From the NCBI RefSeq assembly GCF_964340395.1, contig NC_135571.1:1761611-1825610 (forward strand): a stretch of DNA of 64,000 nucleotides, written 5' to 3'. How positions within the stretch are numbered: position 1 is the stretch's first letter; every line of letters starts with the position of its first letter. This document shows positions 14,958 to 26,700 of the stretch, in pieces. The notes under the pieces were generated by a model. The model worked only from the letters and a program-made list of their open reading frames with translations, had not been told where the DNA came from and ran no database searches. A program made the translations under genes and the position numbers. The DNA is from Glandiceps talaboti (Eukaryota; Hemichordata; Enteropneusta; Spengelidae).

Positions 14958-15331
14958 TACAACTGCTGACATCAGACCGTGGACAAACGGAACCTGTTAC
15001 AAACAGGGAAAGTAAACAACTGAATTGGATGAATAACACTTGGCACAACAATTGGAACAGCTGAGACATGTAATACATTTCATCATTTGATAAGAACAGT
15101 TTGGTGGCCACTTTACATAATAGTTCATATTCACAAACAAATTTCCAGTTCCCCTGGCATTTCATGTACACATAAAGAGGTCATAAAACTGTTCTTATCA
15201 AACCATGAAATGTAATAGAAGTCTCTGCAGTTCCAACATGCTGTGCCAAGTGTTATTAATCCACTTCATTTGTTTACTTTCCATGTTTGTAACAGATTCT
15301 ATTTCTCCATGGTCTGATGTCGACAGTTGTA
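14958..15331. mobile_element. Foldback MITE family A, copy 1
   Basis: Terminal inverted repeats TACAACTG.TGACATCAGAC at the left and GTCTGATGTCGACAGTTGTA at the right. The arms continue inward (GGACAAACGG, AACTGTTCTTATCAAA). There is no transposase frame. TA at both ends fits a Tc1/mariner-type non-autonomous element. Two more copies lie at 56,726 and 59,376. Confidence 0.85.
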
Positions 15332-15841
15332 CAATAAAATTATGCTAAAAATTAAATTTTTTGTCACAAAATCAAATATTGGTAAAGTCCTTTTCATAAT
15401 ACAATGTACTACAATAAATTTTGACAAGTCAAATTCTTTTTTATAAGCAAGTTTCAAAAGTTACAATTTTTAAAGATGACATTTTCATCAAATTTTGTTC
15501 CACAGAAAACCCTCTTTCCTTTTCGATTGAAAATGATTTAAATTTTGTTAAGAATCCTCAAAGTACGGCAGCCGTCTGATTCATACGCATGTGCCTCGGG
15601 GTCCCATGCTACAAAACCAGTTAGTATCTAAGGGCATTCAAACAAAAATGTATGGGTTTACGAAAGGTTTGATTTTCTCCAAATTTAACTCTGGTGTCAT
15701 GCAATAAGCCAAGTTCAACATTGTGGTCTGAATTTGAGATAACACGTAAGAGTTCTTACAGTGATCCCGATACAATGAATCATGTTTGTGACAACAACGG
15801 GCTCATATTTCTCGGTACCGGTAATAGCATTTTATCTCTAG
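15332..15841. other. Gene-free interval
   Basis: AT-rich single-copy-looking sequence with no recognisable gene or repeat. Confidence 0.5.
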
Positions 15842-16227
15842 ACTCTCTTACAGCCCTCGGAGCTTCGCTTTACTAAAATTAAAGCTAAACGAATTATTTT
15901 GTATGTACCGATGCCAGCTAATTAACTGTACTCGAATATCCTTGTACTGTGCGCCCTCATCGACCATGATAGAGATAACCATTCGTTGACGCGTGACTGC
16001 GACGCTCCGTGTTATCGCGAAGCCCCGAGGGCCTCGGACTTCGCGAAAATACGGAGCGTCGCAGTCACACGTCAACGAACATATATCTCTATGTGGTCGA
16101 TGAGGGCTCACAGTACAAGGTTGTTCGAGTACGATGGAGTACGTTATGTAGATGGTATCGGTACATACAAAATAATTCATTTAGCGTCGATTTTAGTAAA
16201 GCGAAGCTCCGAGGACTGTGAGAGAGT
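15842..16227. mobile_element. Long foldback element (about 190-bp arms)
   Basis: The left arm starting CTCTCTTACAGCCCTCGGAG is mirrored by the right arm ending CTCCGAGGACTGTGAGAGAG. Pairing continues inward to a GC-rich centre (GCGAAG..CTTCGCG near 16,015-16,050). No coding capacity. Most likely a foldback MITE. Confidence 0.85.
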
Positions 16228-16235
16228 ATATTGTA

Positions 16236-16494
16236 CCTCATGCTAGAGGGTCAAAATAGAACAAGAAGGTTGACTTATTCTCAGTACCTGTAATAACATT
16301 TTACATCATGCTAGAGGGTCAAAATAGAACAAGAAGGTTGACTTATTCTCAGTACCTGTAATAACATTTTACATCATGCTAGAGGGTCAAAATAGAACAA
16401 GATGGTTGACTTATTCTCAGTACCTGTAATAGCATTTTACATCATGCTAGAGGGTCAAAATAGAACAAGAATGTTGACTTATTCTCACACACAC
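16236..16494. repeat. 68-bp tandem repeat x4
   Basis: CATGCTAGAGGGTCAAAATA recurs at 16,239, 16,307, 16,375 and 16,443. The copies are nearly identical. Confidence 0.95.
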
Positions 16495-16819
16495 CTATAG
16501 TAATGCATGTGAAGCATGTGGAGAGGAAGTTATGGTGTCAATCAAGAAATCAAATGTTCGTTATTTTTATGATGCACCTAGGCAGTAATATTTACTATTT
16601 CCGGTACCGAGAATCAGGATATATATTGGGACAAGCAGTGAACATTTAGCTTTTGCACAACTAAAGAATTGTAGTATGAACATTCTAAGTTGACAAAATC
16701 CAGAAAACTTATCACATAATAGAAATCTTTACAGATCACACATTATTGGCAGGCAGCAAACTTTACTCAGATAGTATTTCACTAAAACATACCATATATG
16801 TGAACACTTTTTCTACAGG

Positions 16820-17112
16820 ATAGACTGTCGACAGTCGTTCGTGCCTTTTTTGCGATGTTTTATCTAAAAATAAAGTCGTCGCCTCACTCCAATCCGAAGC
16901 TATACTATAACTGCGTACTGATAGCAACAGCGAGTCTGTTCCTATCAGTACACGTTAGTATTCAGTGCTACGAAGCGAGGTGACGCCTATGGCACTCGCT
17001 GTTGCTATTAGTAGACGGTTATAGTATTGCTTCAGATTGGAGCGAGGCAGCGACTTTATTTTAGATCAAACATGGCAAAAAAGGCACGAACGACTGTCAA
17101 CAGTCTATATAC
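16820..17112. mobile_element. Foldback element B
   Basis: ATAGACTGTCGACAGTCGTT at the left mirrors AACGACTGTCAACAGTCTAT at the right. The arms also share GGCACGAA, the TAAAGTCG block and CCAATC/GATTGG. A paired, imperfect centre lies around 16,925-16,990. No coding frame. Confidence 0.85.
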
Positions 17113-17603
17113 AGGATTGAAACCCTTAAAATTATCTTATGAAAACATACATATCGGTTCTTTCTCTGCTAGACAGAAATACTAAAAATTATTTAGGGTA
17201 CAATAAGCTAAGTATATGTACAAATATAAGCATGATATAGTGACTGTTTTTTTTACATTGATTACAGGGGATTTACCATGAGCATGTAGTTTGGAATTCA
17301 TGACATGAGACTGGACACTTGGATTTGTAGATTTACATATTATTTAAATATTCAAATATTCAAATATTCAACTTTACATTGACCACAGAATGAAATACTT
17401 TCTGTAAGAGGTCAGTCTCTGCTGTATATTTAGTGTATTTACCTTAAAGTGGCCGTATGGATAAGAAATGGGTTATATATTTTTTACTTTTAATTCATGA
17501 AACAACTCTATTTTTTTATACTTGGAAAAACTATGTGAACTAATGTGAAATTCTTGTGAATAGTAATGTTACATTCTAAAATGTTTTTATACGTATGGCA
17601 ATA
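17113..17603. other. Gene-free interval
   Basis: AT-rich sequence with a short (ATTCAAAT)n stretch near 17,345. No gene seen. Confidence 0.5.
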
Positions 17604-18117
17604 CAGGATCTGAATCTCTTTCTGAATCTGAATCTATCTGAATCTGAATCTATCTGGATCCGAATCTGAATCTATCTGAATCTGAATCTGAATATATCTG
17701 AATCTGAATCTATCTGAATCTGAATCTGAATCTGAATATATCTGAATCTGAATCTGAATCTATCTGAATCTGAATCTATCTGAATCTGAAATCTGGATCT
17801 GAATCTATCTGGATCTGAACCTGAGTATATCTGAATCTGAATCTGGAATCTGAATCTATCCGAACCTGAATCTGAATCTGAATCTATCTGAATCTGAAAT
17901 CTGGATCTGAATCTATCTGAATCTGAAATCTGGATCTGAATCTATCTGGATCTGAAATCTGGATCTGAATCTATCTGAATCTGAAATCTGGATCTGAATC
18001 TATCTGGATCTGATCCCAAGTATATCTGAATCTGAATCTGGAATCTGAATCTATCTGAATCTGAATCTATCCGAACCTGAATCTGAATCTATATCTGAAT
18101 CTGAATCTCAATGAACA
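17604..18117. repeat. (TCTGAA)n-based minisatellite
   Basis: Six-base TCTGAA units interrupted by CTAT and CTGGAT variants form higher-order blocks over about 510 bp. Confidence 0.95.
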
Positions 18118-18845
18118 TTTATGAAGTTCTTGTTTGTAACTCAACTTGCAAAACGTTAAAAAGATATTTAGACTATTAAGTTATTGCACGTATAATAACA
18201 AACTTCTTTACACAGTTTTTAGCTTTTTATAATTCATTGACTTATAAGCATGGACTTGGTTGACGCCATTTCACATTGTTTTTTTCAGTTAGGAATACCC
18301 ATTAGTCATCCATATTGTCACTTTAACATACACCTTATAGTCAATCTCACTGATATCTTATCTAGTAGAAACTACAAGCTCTTGGTGAATCCCCTGTATA
18401 AATTATATAATATATACATGATGTTGGGTTTGAGAGTTCTGTGGTGTTCACAATTGTCACCATATATATAACAATTGCAGAATACTGAGAGCTATTGACA
18501 AATAATGACTAAGTTAGGGAGTCTAACCACATCCATATCCATAAGCTAACCCTAACCAAAACTCCCTAGCTGATACAAATATGTTTATTGTATCCTGTCC
18601 ACTGTGTTGACATTAGTTGATCAGAATCCCTAGTAACTCAATTCATATAAAATTTTTGAAAGTAGACACTTTCTCAACGAGTTGTTCAAACTGTGCGATA
18701 ACATATACTTCACTAGTTTCACACCTTAGCAGACTTTTTGTACATAAAAGTTGTTGTTATCCACAAAAGTAAATTTTTTAGAATACAGTAACAGTTAAAT
18801 ACATTATCAAGTTCACAACACTTTTCAACCACTGATCAATATCAC
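18118..18845. other. Gene-free interval
   Basis: No gene, RNA or repeat recognised. Confidence 0.5.
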
Positions 18846-18980
18846 TACATGAAAAGTAGCGTGTTCGGTTTTGTATACATGACGGTCATACAACGGAAAT
18901 GAGTCATTTCCGGATTTTCAGCAATGCCGTTGTGACCGTCATGTAAATGGAACTGAAAATGCTACCCTTTCATGCAGTGT
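18846..18980. mobile_element. Short foldback element C
   Basis: The arm starting CATGAAAAGTAGC is mirrored by an arm ending GCTACCCTTTCATG. Inner pairing is ACATGACGGTCA with TGACCGTCATGT, around a loop containing TGAGTCATTTCCGG. Confidence 0.75.
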
Positions 18981-19162
18981 ATGTACATTGTATTGTATAT
19001 TATAGCACCAGACTGAGTACTAAAACTATTTCAACGCCAGGACCGTTTGCTGCGATGAATATTGTTGTCCACATGGTAATCTCTCAAATAATTCTACTTT
19101 TTCAAGTTTATCGTCAAGTGAAAATTCATCCGTGTTTGTAAACCATAGTATTCAATTCAAAA

Positions 19163-19517
19163 ACTTTTGTTCCAAAAACAACTTGAGAATTTTACCTGAA
19201 ATTTTCAACTGCACACTTCAGTCTTTGTCAAGAGGACATTCCGACAACATAAACATTTGTAAATATCCTAAACACTGAGACTAGATATTTTGAACGGGGA
19301 ATGAAGGAAGCTATCTACATCCGGGCACTTAAACCATCACTTAACAGAGACGGAGGGCGATATAAACTTTCAGGCACCTATGACCCCTTATTAGGCTCAT
19401 GTGTCTGCAAGGTCACTTGTACTGAATAGTGGATCAATCTGTTGATAAAGACTGAAATGTGCAGTCAAAAATTTCAGGTAAAATTTTCAAGTTGTGTTTG
19501 GAACAAAAGTTAAAGGG
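19163..19517. mobile_element. Foldback element D
   Basis: The left arm (TTTTGTTCCAAAAACAACTT, then TTTACCTGAAATTTT) is mirrored by the right arm (AAAATTTCAGGTAAAA, then GTTTGGAACAAAAG). The roughly 200-bp spacer is unpaired. No protein. Confidence 0.8.
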
Positions 19518-19739
19518 GCACAGTCCGAGTTTAGACGGTTTTTGGGTGCATGTTTTGTTGCCTACGGAGTGTACTCAAAATATATATCGAAGTTTTTTTC
19601 TTTCAAGTTCGAAATCGAAATTCCACACCTGTGATAATTCGGTACAATCAATCTGATTATTATCACATTCCACAATCATTTCTGTATCAGTGCTAGATCA
19701 TTTCAATAACACAGTGGTCTATTTGTAGCAATCAATACC

Positions 19740-20345
19740 AATATATGAAATGCTAAAATGCAGTTTCTGCGGTTGGATCTGGAATCATTCCGATGAAATC
19801 ACTAGAATGTGGTTTTGGTATTCGGGTCTGGTATCAATTCAGTGAACTAATGAAGATGTGGTTCCAGCTTTAGGCTGTGGAATCACTTCTATGAATCACT
19901 AAAACAAAGTTTCTGCATTTGGATCTGGCACCATTTCAATGAAACCATTAAAATATGGTTTCTACATTCAGATCGGTGATCAATTCCAAATAGTCACTGA
20001 ATTGTCAGTTCTCTCTTTGTTTGGACCGTGAACGATAATTCCGACGCACTCAGTAAAATGTAATTTCTACGGTCGGATCTGGGACCATTTCGATGACTAC
20101 AATATAATTACTTCATTCAGATCTGGCAACATCTCAATGAACCCACTAAAATAAAGTTTCTTCGAAAAGATCTGGCACGTACCACTCCAACGAAATCACA
20201 AAATTACGGTTTAAACATTCGGATCTGGAATCATGTTTATGAACTCACTAAAATGCAGTTTCAGCATTCAGACCTCGCACCATTTTGATGAAATTACTAA
20301 AATGCGGTTTCAGCATTCGGATCCGGTATCATTTCAATACTGCTA
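19740..20345. repeat. Degenerate ~50-bp tandem repeat overlapping the end of the TBC1D15-like CDS
   Basis: A unit built on AAAATG-GGTTTC--CATTCGGATCTGG-ATCATTTCAATGAA recurs about 12 times at roughly 50-bp spacing, with considerable divergence. The gene-proximal unit contains the last codons and the stop (20,297-20,299, minus strand) of the TBC1D15-like gene, so the array forms its 3' UTR and extends beyond. Confidence 0.8.
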
Positions 20346-20518
20346 TTGTTAGAATCAATACAGTCCATATGTCCGTTGTTATGTTCATCGCTATGGAGAC
20401 CAAGTATGTCCTTAATGGTGCCTGGCAACTGTTCACACTGTGTTAGCTGTAGATAAATACCCTCTGCTTTCTTCAATGTGTCTTCTATGTCAATACCAAG
20501 AGACAGTTCATTGATATG
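20297..20518 (-). CDS. TBC1D15: TBC1D15-like terminal exon
   Basis: [20 protein letters not shown] follows NDILK exactly as in the family. A poorly conserved tail ends [10 protein letters not shown] and a TAG stop. The last dozen codons lie in the old 50-bp tandem repeat. Confidence 0.93.
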   Translation of the reverse strand, partial: HINELSLGIDIEDTLKKAEGIYLQLTQCEQLPGTIKDILGLHSDEHNNGHMDCIDSNNSSIEMIPDPNAETAF

Positions 20519-23500
20519 CTACAAGAAAAGAGTAATACAGAGAAAATCAAAATGGAATTTTTCAACAAATAATGATGTGTATACGTAGTGATCTCTTTGT
20601 ATTTACAAATACAAGTCCTGTCATGACAGAGATTATGGTATAGAGCCTGTAGAGGCAGTGAGACAGCTTAGAATGTCTCTTACCTTAAGAATGTTATTAA
20701 ACCCACAATCATTCTGTATCAACAGTGTTTTTGCTAAGGTTTGGGAACCCCGGTAACAGAAAGGGGGAAAGAGGTAAAACTGGTAGTGCTTCCCATGCAA
20801 TGTATCATAATTTTGGTGGGGAACCCCGGTAAAATGATGTTGGAACCCCTGTAGATTTTACCTACTTACCGCCCTTAAATAAAACACTGATCAATGTTTG
20901 TTTTTCTGTGTCTAATATACCCCTTACCTTAAGAATGTCATTAAATCCACAATCATTCTGTATCAATGTTTGTTTTTCTGTGTCTAATATACCCCTTACC
21001 TTAAGAATGTCATTAAATCCACAATCGTTCTGTATCAATGTTTGTTTTTCTGTGTCTAATATACCCCTTACCTTAAGAATGTCATTAAATCCACAATCAT
21101 TCTGTATCAATGTTTGTTTTTCTGTGTCTAATATACCTCTTACCTTAAGAATGTCATTAAATCCACAATCATTCTGTATCAATGTTTGTTTTTCTGTGTC
21201 TAATATACCCCTTACCTTAAGAATGTCATTAAATCCACAATCATTCTGTATCAATGTTTGTTTTTCTGTGTCTAATATACCCCTTACCTTAAGAATGTCA
21301 TTAAATCCACAATCGTTCTGTATCAATGTTTGTTTTTCTGTGTCTAATATACCCCTTACCTTAAGAATGTCATTAAATCCACAATCATTCTGTATCAATC
21401 TTTGTTTTTCTGTGTCTAATATACCCCTTACCTTAAGAATGTCATTAAATCCACAATCGTTCCGTATCAATGTTTGTTTTTCTGTGTCTAATATACCCCT
21501 TATCTTAAGAATGTCATTAAATCCACAATCGTTCCGTATCAATGTTTGTTTTTCTGTGTCTAATATACCCCTTATCTTAAGAATGTCATTAAATCCACAA
21601 TCGTTCCGTATCAATGTTTGTTTTTCTGTGTCTAATATACCCCTTATCTTAAGAATGTCATTAAATCCACAATCGTTCTGTATCAATGTTTGTTTTTCTG
21701 TGTCTAATATACCCCTTACCTTAAGAATGTCATTAAATCCACAATCGTTCTGTATCAATGTTTGTTTTTCTGTGTCTAATATACCCCTTACCTTAAGAAT
21801 ATCATTAAATCCACAATCATTCTGTATCAATGTTTGTTTTTCTGTGTCTAATATACCCCTTATCTTAAGAATGTCATTAAATCCACAATCATTCTGTATC
21901 AATGTTTGTTTTTCTGTGTCTAATATACCCCTTACCTTAAGAATGTCATTAAATCCACAATCATTCTGTATCAATGTTTGTTTTTCTGTGTCTAATATAC
22001 CCCTTATCTTAAGAATGTCATTAAATCCACAATCGTTCCGTATCAATGTTTGTTTTTCTGTGTCTAATATACCCCTTATCTTAAGAATGTCATTAAATCC
22101 ACAATCGTTCTGTATCAATGTTTGTTTTTCTGTGTCTAATATACCCCTTACCTTAAGAATGTCATTAAATCCACAATCGTTCTGTATCAATGTTTGTTTT
22201 TCTGTGTCTAATATACCCCTTACCTTAAGAATGTCATTAAATCCACAATCATTCTGTATCAATGTTTGTTTTTCTGTGTCTAATATACCTCTTACCTTAA
22301 GAATGTCATTAAATCCACAATCGTTCTGTATCAATGTTTGTTTTTCTGTGTCTAATATTGAAAGACATATGAGTAAATGATAGTTACTGCATGGAAGACC
22401 GGTCCACATCACCTGAAGAAAAAATACAAACATTCATTAGTAAACCACTCCATTGAAAGAATGGTATTCAAACCCCACCTGGCTTATCTTAGAATTAAAC
22501 CAACTCATATTCAGGTAATTTAACAACCTTATCATAACATGCATATCAGTCATTTCCCCATTTACAGTCAAACAAATCTCTTCTTATGTCAACAGTGCTC
22601 AAACTGAAGTAGAGCCAGGATTTGAACTATACATGTATGTCAACACAATAATCTGTAAATTGTGATTACATCCTGTACATTGGCAACATTTATGTTCCAT
22701 TAATTAGCCCCACCAAACCCTGATAATTCGGCAAAACAGGGGTTGTTCCCTAACGCACTGAATATGTCATGTATTTCAGTTTGCAATACTATATTACCAT
22801 TCTTGTCATGACGGTAACAAAAATATCATTGTGTACAAATGTAGTTAAATTCATTCAAGAATGGTATAGACACTGGCCTTCTATAAACAGACACCAAGGC
22901 AGTATACATAAATACAGCCAAGATCACTATTTTGTCTAAAAAACACAGTCTGGTCAACATCAATAGAGTTCAATCAATGGTTGATTTTTCCCCTTTGAAA
23001 ATGCTACTAAGTGAGAGGCTGGGTGTCTCTTTATGAATCGGTTGTAATCGGCATAAAAACATCGTTATGCACAAAAGTGTGCCTGGTGAATGAAGTTCAT
23101 TCAAGAATGTTATTTAGAGACACTATAACAAACACCAAGCTACACTACATAAATACAGCCAAGATCACAATTTTGTCTAGAAAGTACAGTCAGCTCATCA
23201 TTAGAATAGAACCAATCTGATGAAAATCCGATGTAGTGTACACACGTGGCTTCTTTTTGGCTGTTACATTTACTGTCATTTGTTCTTTTGTGAACACTCA
23301 TTACATACATCTGACACAATACCAAAGGTTTTCCCCGAACAAAATCTCGAGCTTACTAAACAACTAGAATCCATCTTACAATATAACACTGGTTCAAATA
23401 CAATGTTGCAGCAAGGACTATACTTTACACAAAACAGTGGTTTTAGTTGTAGTACCATCAAATGATTACAGATTAGTGAAGAGGCAAGTCAGCGAATCAG

Positions 23501-23739
23501 AAAATTTGAACTGAAGGTGAAAAGTTGTCATTTGGATTTGAAATATGCTTACCTCCCAGAGTCTCATGATATCTGCGAAGGAAAATTCTCTTTTGAACTT
23601 TATCAGCAGCCATCGGAAACAGAAGTACAAGTTGCTAGAATCTTTAGAATCTGTATGGAAGGAAAATATGAAAATCAATGGAGTCACAGGTCTATGGGAG
23701 ATATAGGGACTTTGACAAGACTTTAATACATACCAGGCC

Positions 23740-23796
<57 letters not shown>

Positions 23797-26700
23797 AACA
23801 GATAGACAGATGGCCTGACAGATTGAAAGTCAGGCAACCAGAGAGACAGCCAGATAAGAAGGTAGACAGTTAGTCAGATACTGAGATTGGCAGAAAGTCA
23901 GATAAGAGAGACAGTCAGCCACCCAATCAACCAACTAACCTACCAGACACGATAGGCAGAAGGGACTGATAGACAGACAGACAGACAGACCACCAACCAA
24001 CAACAGCCAGCAAGCCAAACAGCCAGAGAAACAGACAGACAGACAAATACCCACAAACAGCTCAACAGACAAGACTGGCAGAAAGCAGGCAGATAGAGAG
24101 ACAAAGCTAGATAGTCAGCCAACCATACAAATGGACAGATAGACAAACAGCTAGCCAGTCAGTTAGAGACAATGGCAGCAAGGCTGACAAAGAGAGAGAG
24201 ACAGAGACAGAGACAGAGACAGAGACAGACAGACCCATTTGTGCATACACTTACCTAGGTAGTTATAAAGCTCTGGGTCCAGGAAATGTAAAAGAGTATT
24301 TAGATTTATGAGTTGCTGTTTCATCCCTTCTTGGTCCAAGTCAAAATTATTTCTCTGAAATCACAAAATAAAACAAACTGAATGAAACAACTTTCCCTTT
24401 TATCAGATATTGACTATGTGTTATAAGGTTAAACGCTTTTATACACCAGACAGCATCAACTTACAATGCCTTCCACATCCATAAAAGAACTTTGAATGAA
24501 TCTACTTACCACGCCTTCCATGTCAATGAAACTGATAATAAATCTACTTACCACGCCTTCCATAGCCATAAAACAACTGATAATAAATCTACTTACCACA
24601 CCTTCCATGTCAATGAAACAACTGATAATAAATCTACTTACCACACCTTCCATGTCAATGAAACAACTGATAATAAATCTACTTACCACGCCTTCCATGT
24701 CAATGAAACAACTGATAATAAATCTACTTACCACGCCTTCCATGTCAATGAAACAACTGATAATAAATCTACTTACCACACCTTCAATGAAACAACTGAT
24801 AATAAATCTACTTACCACACCTTCCATGTCAATGAAACAACTGATAATAAATCTACTTACCACGCCTTCCATGTCAATGAAACTGATAATAAATCTACTT
24901 ACCATGCCTTCCATGTCAATGAAACAACTGATAATAAATCTACTTACCACACCTTCCATGTCAATGAAACAACTGATAATAAATCTACTTACCACACCTT
25001 CCATGTCAATGAAACTGATAATAAATCTACTTACCACACCTTCCATGTCAATGAAACAACTGATAATAAATCTACTTACCACACCTTCCATGTCAATGAA
25101 ACAACTGATAATAAATCTACTTACCACGCCTTCCATGTCAATGAAACAACTGATAATAAATCTACTTACCACACCTTCCATGTCAATGAAACTGATAATA
25201 AATCTACTTACCACGCCTTCCATGTCAATGAAACAACTGATAATAAATCTACTTACCACGCCTTCCATGTCAATGAAACTGATAATAAATCTACTTACCA
25301 CGCCTTCCATGTCAATGAAACAACTGATAATAAATCTACTTACCACACCTTCCATGACAATGAAACAACTGATAATAAATCTACTTACCACACCTTCCAT
25401 GTCAATGAAACTGATAATAAATCTACTTACCACACCTTCCATGTCAATGAAACAACTGATAATAAATCTACTTACCACGCCTTCCATGTCAATGAAACAA
25501 CTGATAATAAATCTACTTACCACGCCTACCATGTCAATGAAACAACTGATAATAAATCTACTTACCACGCCTTCCATGTCAATGAAACAACTGATAATAA
25601 ATCTACTTACCACGCCTTCCATGTCAATGAAACAACTGATAATAAATCTACTTACCACACCTTCCATGTCAATGAAACAACTGATAATAATCTACTTACC
25701 ACGCCTTCCATGTCAATGAAACAACTGATAATAAATCTACTTACCACGCCTTCCATGTCAATGAAACAACTGATAATAAATCTACTTACCACGCCTTCCA
25801 TGTCCATAAAGCCAACAAAACACCAGAACGCATCCACTTCATCTTCCATGACAACTAGGATAGGTGATAACAGATCACTCATTCCTTGCACGTATCCTAA
25901 CATAGTCAAAGTCAAAGTCAAAGGTATTAGACCATAGGAAACATTTTGTCACATTTCATATATATTTACGATAAACATCCAATCAATCAGACATTACTAT
26001 AAAAAGCTAGTGATCTCCACTGTGCGGAGATGTCAACGAAATGTCCAAATATTCAGGTGGAGTCCTGCAATGCTGAAATATTGAGAAGTCCCATTTTTGT
26101 ATCGGGACAACTTTTGCCTCCTTTACTGTTTATAAGTATGAACCCAAGTACAAACTGTTGTCATATGACAGCATGAATTCTCACGTGCTGCACCCCATCT
26201 CTGGAATGCACTGCCACTGGAAATACGACAACCAACAGCTAACGTCTTCAAAAAGAACTTAAAGACATATCTGTTCTCCAGAGCATTCTAACTGTACAGC
26301 GCCTCTGTACTCTACATCGTAGTGGAAACTGGTACTTCATAAATTCACTAATTGATTGATTGTAAGTTTAGCAATGTAACTAGATGGGTACATATGCTTC
26401 ACAAAGTAGAATGCTATCTTTAATCTACAATAAAAGTAACACCCCAAAACTATATAAACTCAGCTTGTGCCCCTTTAAAACGATTGTAAACTTACCTAAG
26501 TCAAAGTTATACTGACAATATGTCATAAGTATATCATATAACATTGCAATGTTAGGATTATTTGCACCTTCATAACATGGATGAGTTCTGTCTGTCCGAC
26601 TTACGTCTTTATCTGTAAGACAAAACAAACAACGGTTGTTGAAACTTACAAAATATCATATCTTGTTATGACATTTAGAAAGTTCACACATTAATCATCT

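Noticed and set aside
15848-16246. Frames of 70-110 residues in the foldback at 15.8-16.2 kb
   Set aside because: They mirror one another across the palindrome and have no coding features.
20885-22355. Possible CRISPR array (regular repeats)
   Set aside because: The whole unit repeats with no unique spacers, and the unit derives from a eukaryotic exon end.
20908-22380. 490-residue plus-strand frame in the 72-bp array
   Set aside because: Antisense to a clear conserved TBC exon; open only because the unit is 72 bp without a stop.
24492-25937. 481- and 407-residue plus-strand frames in the 45-bp array
   Set aside because: Repeat artefacts antisense to the TBC exon-end array.
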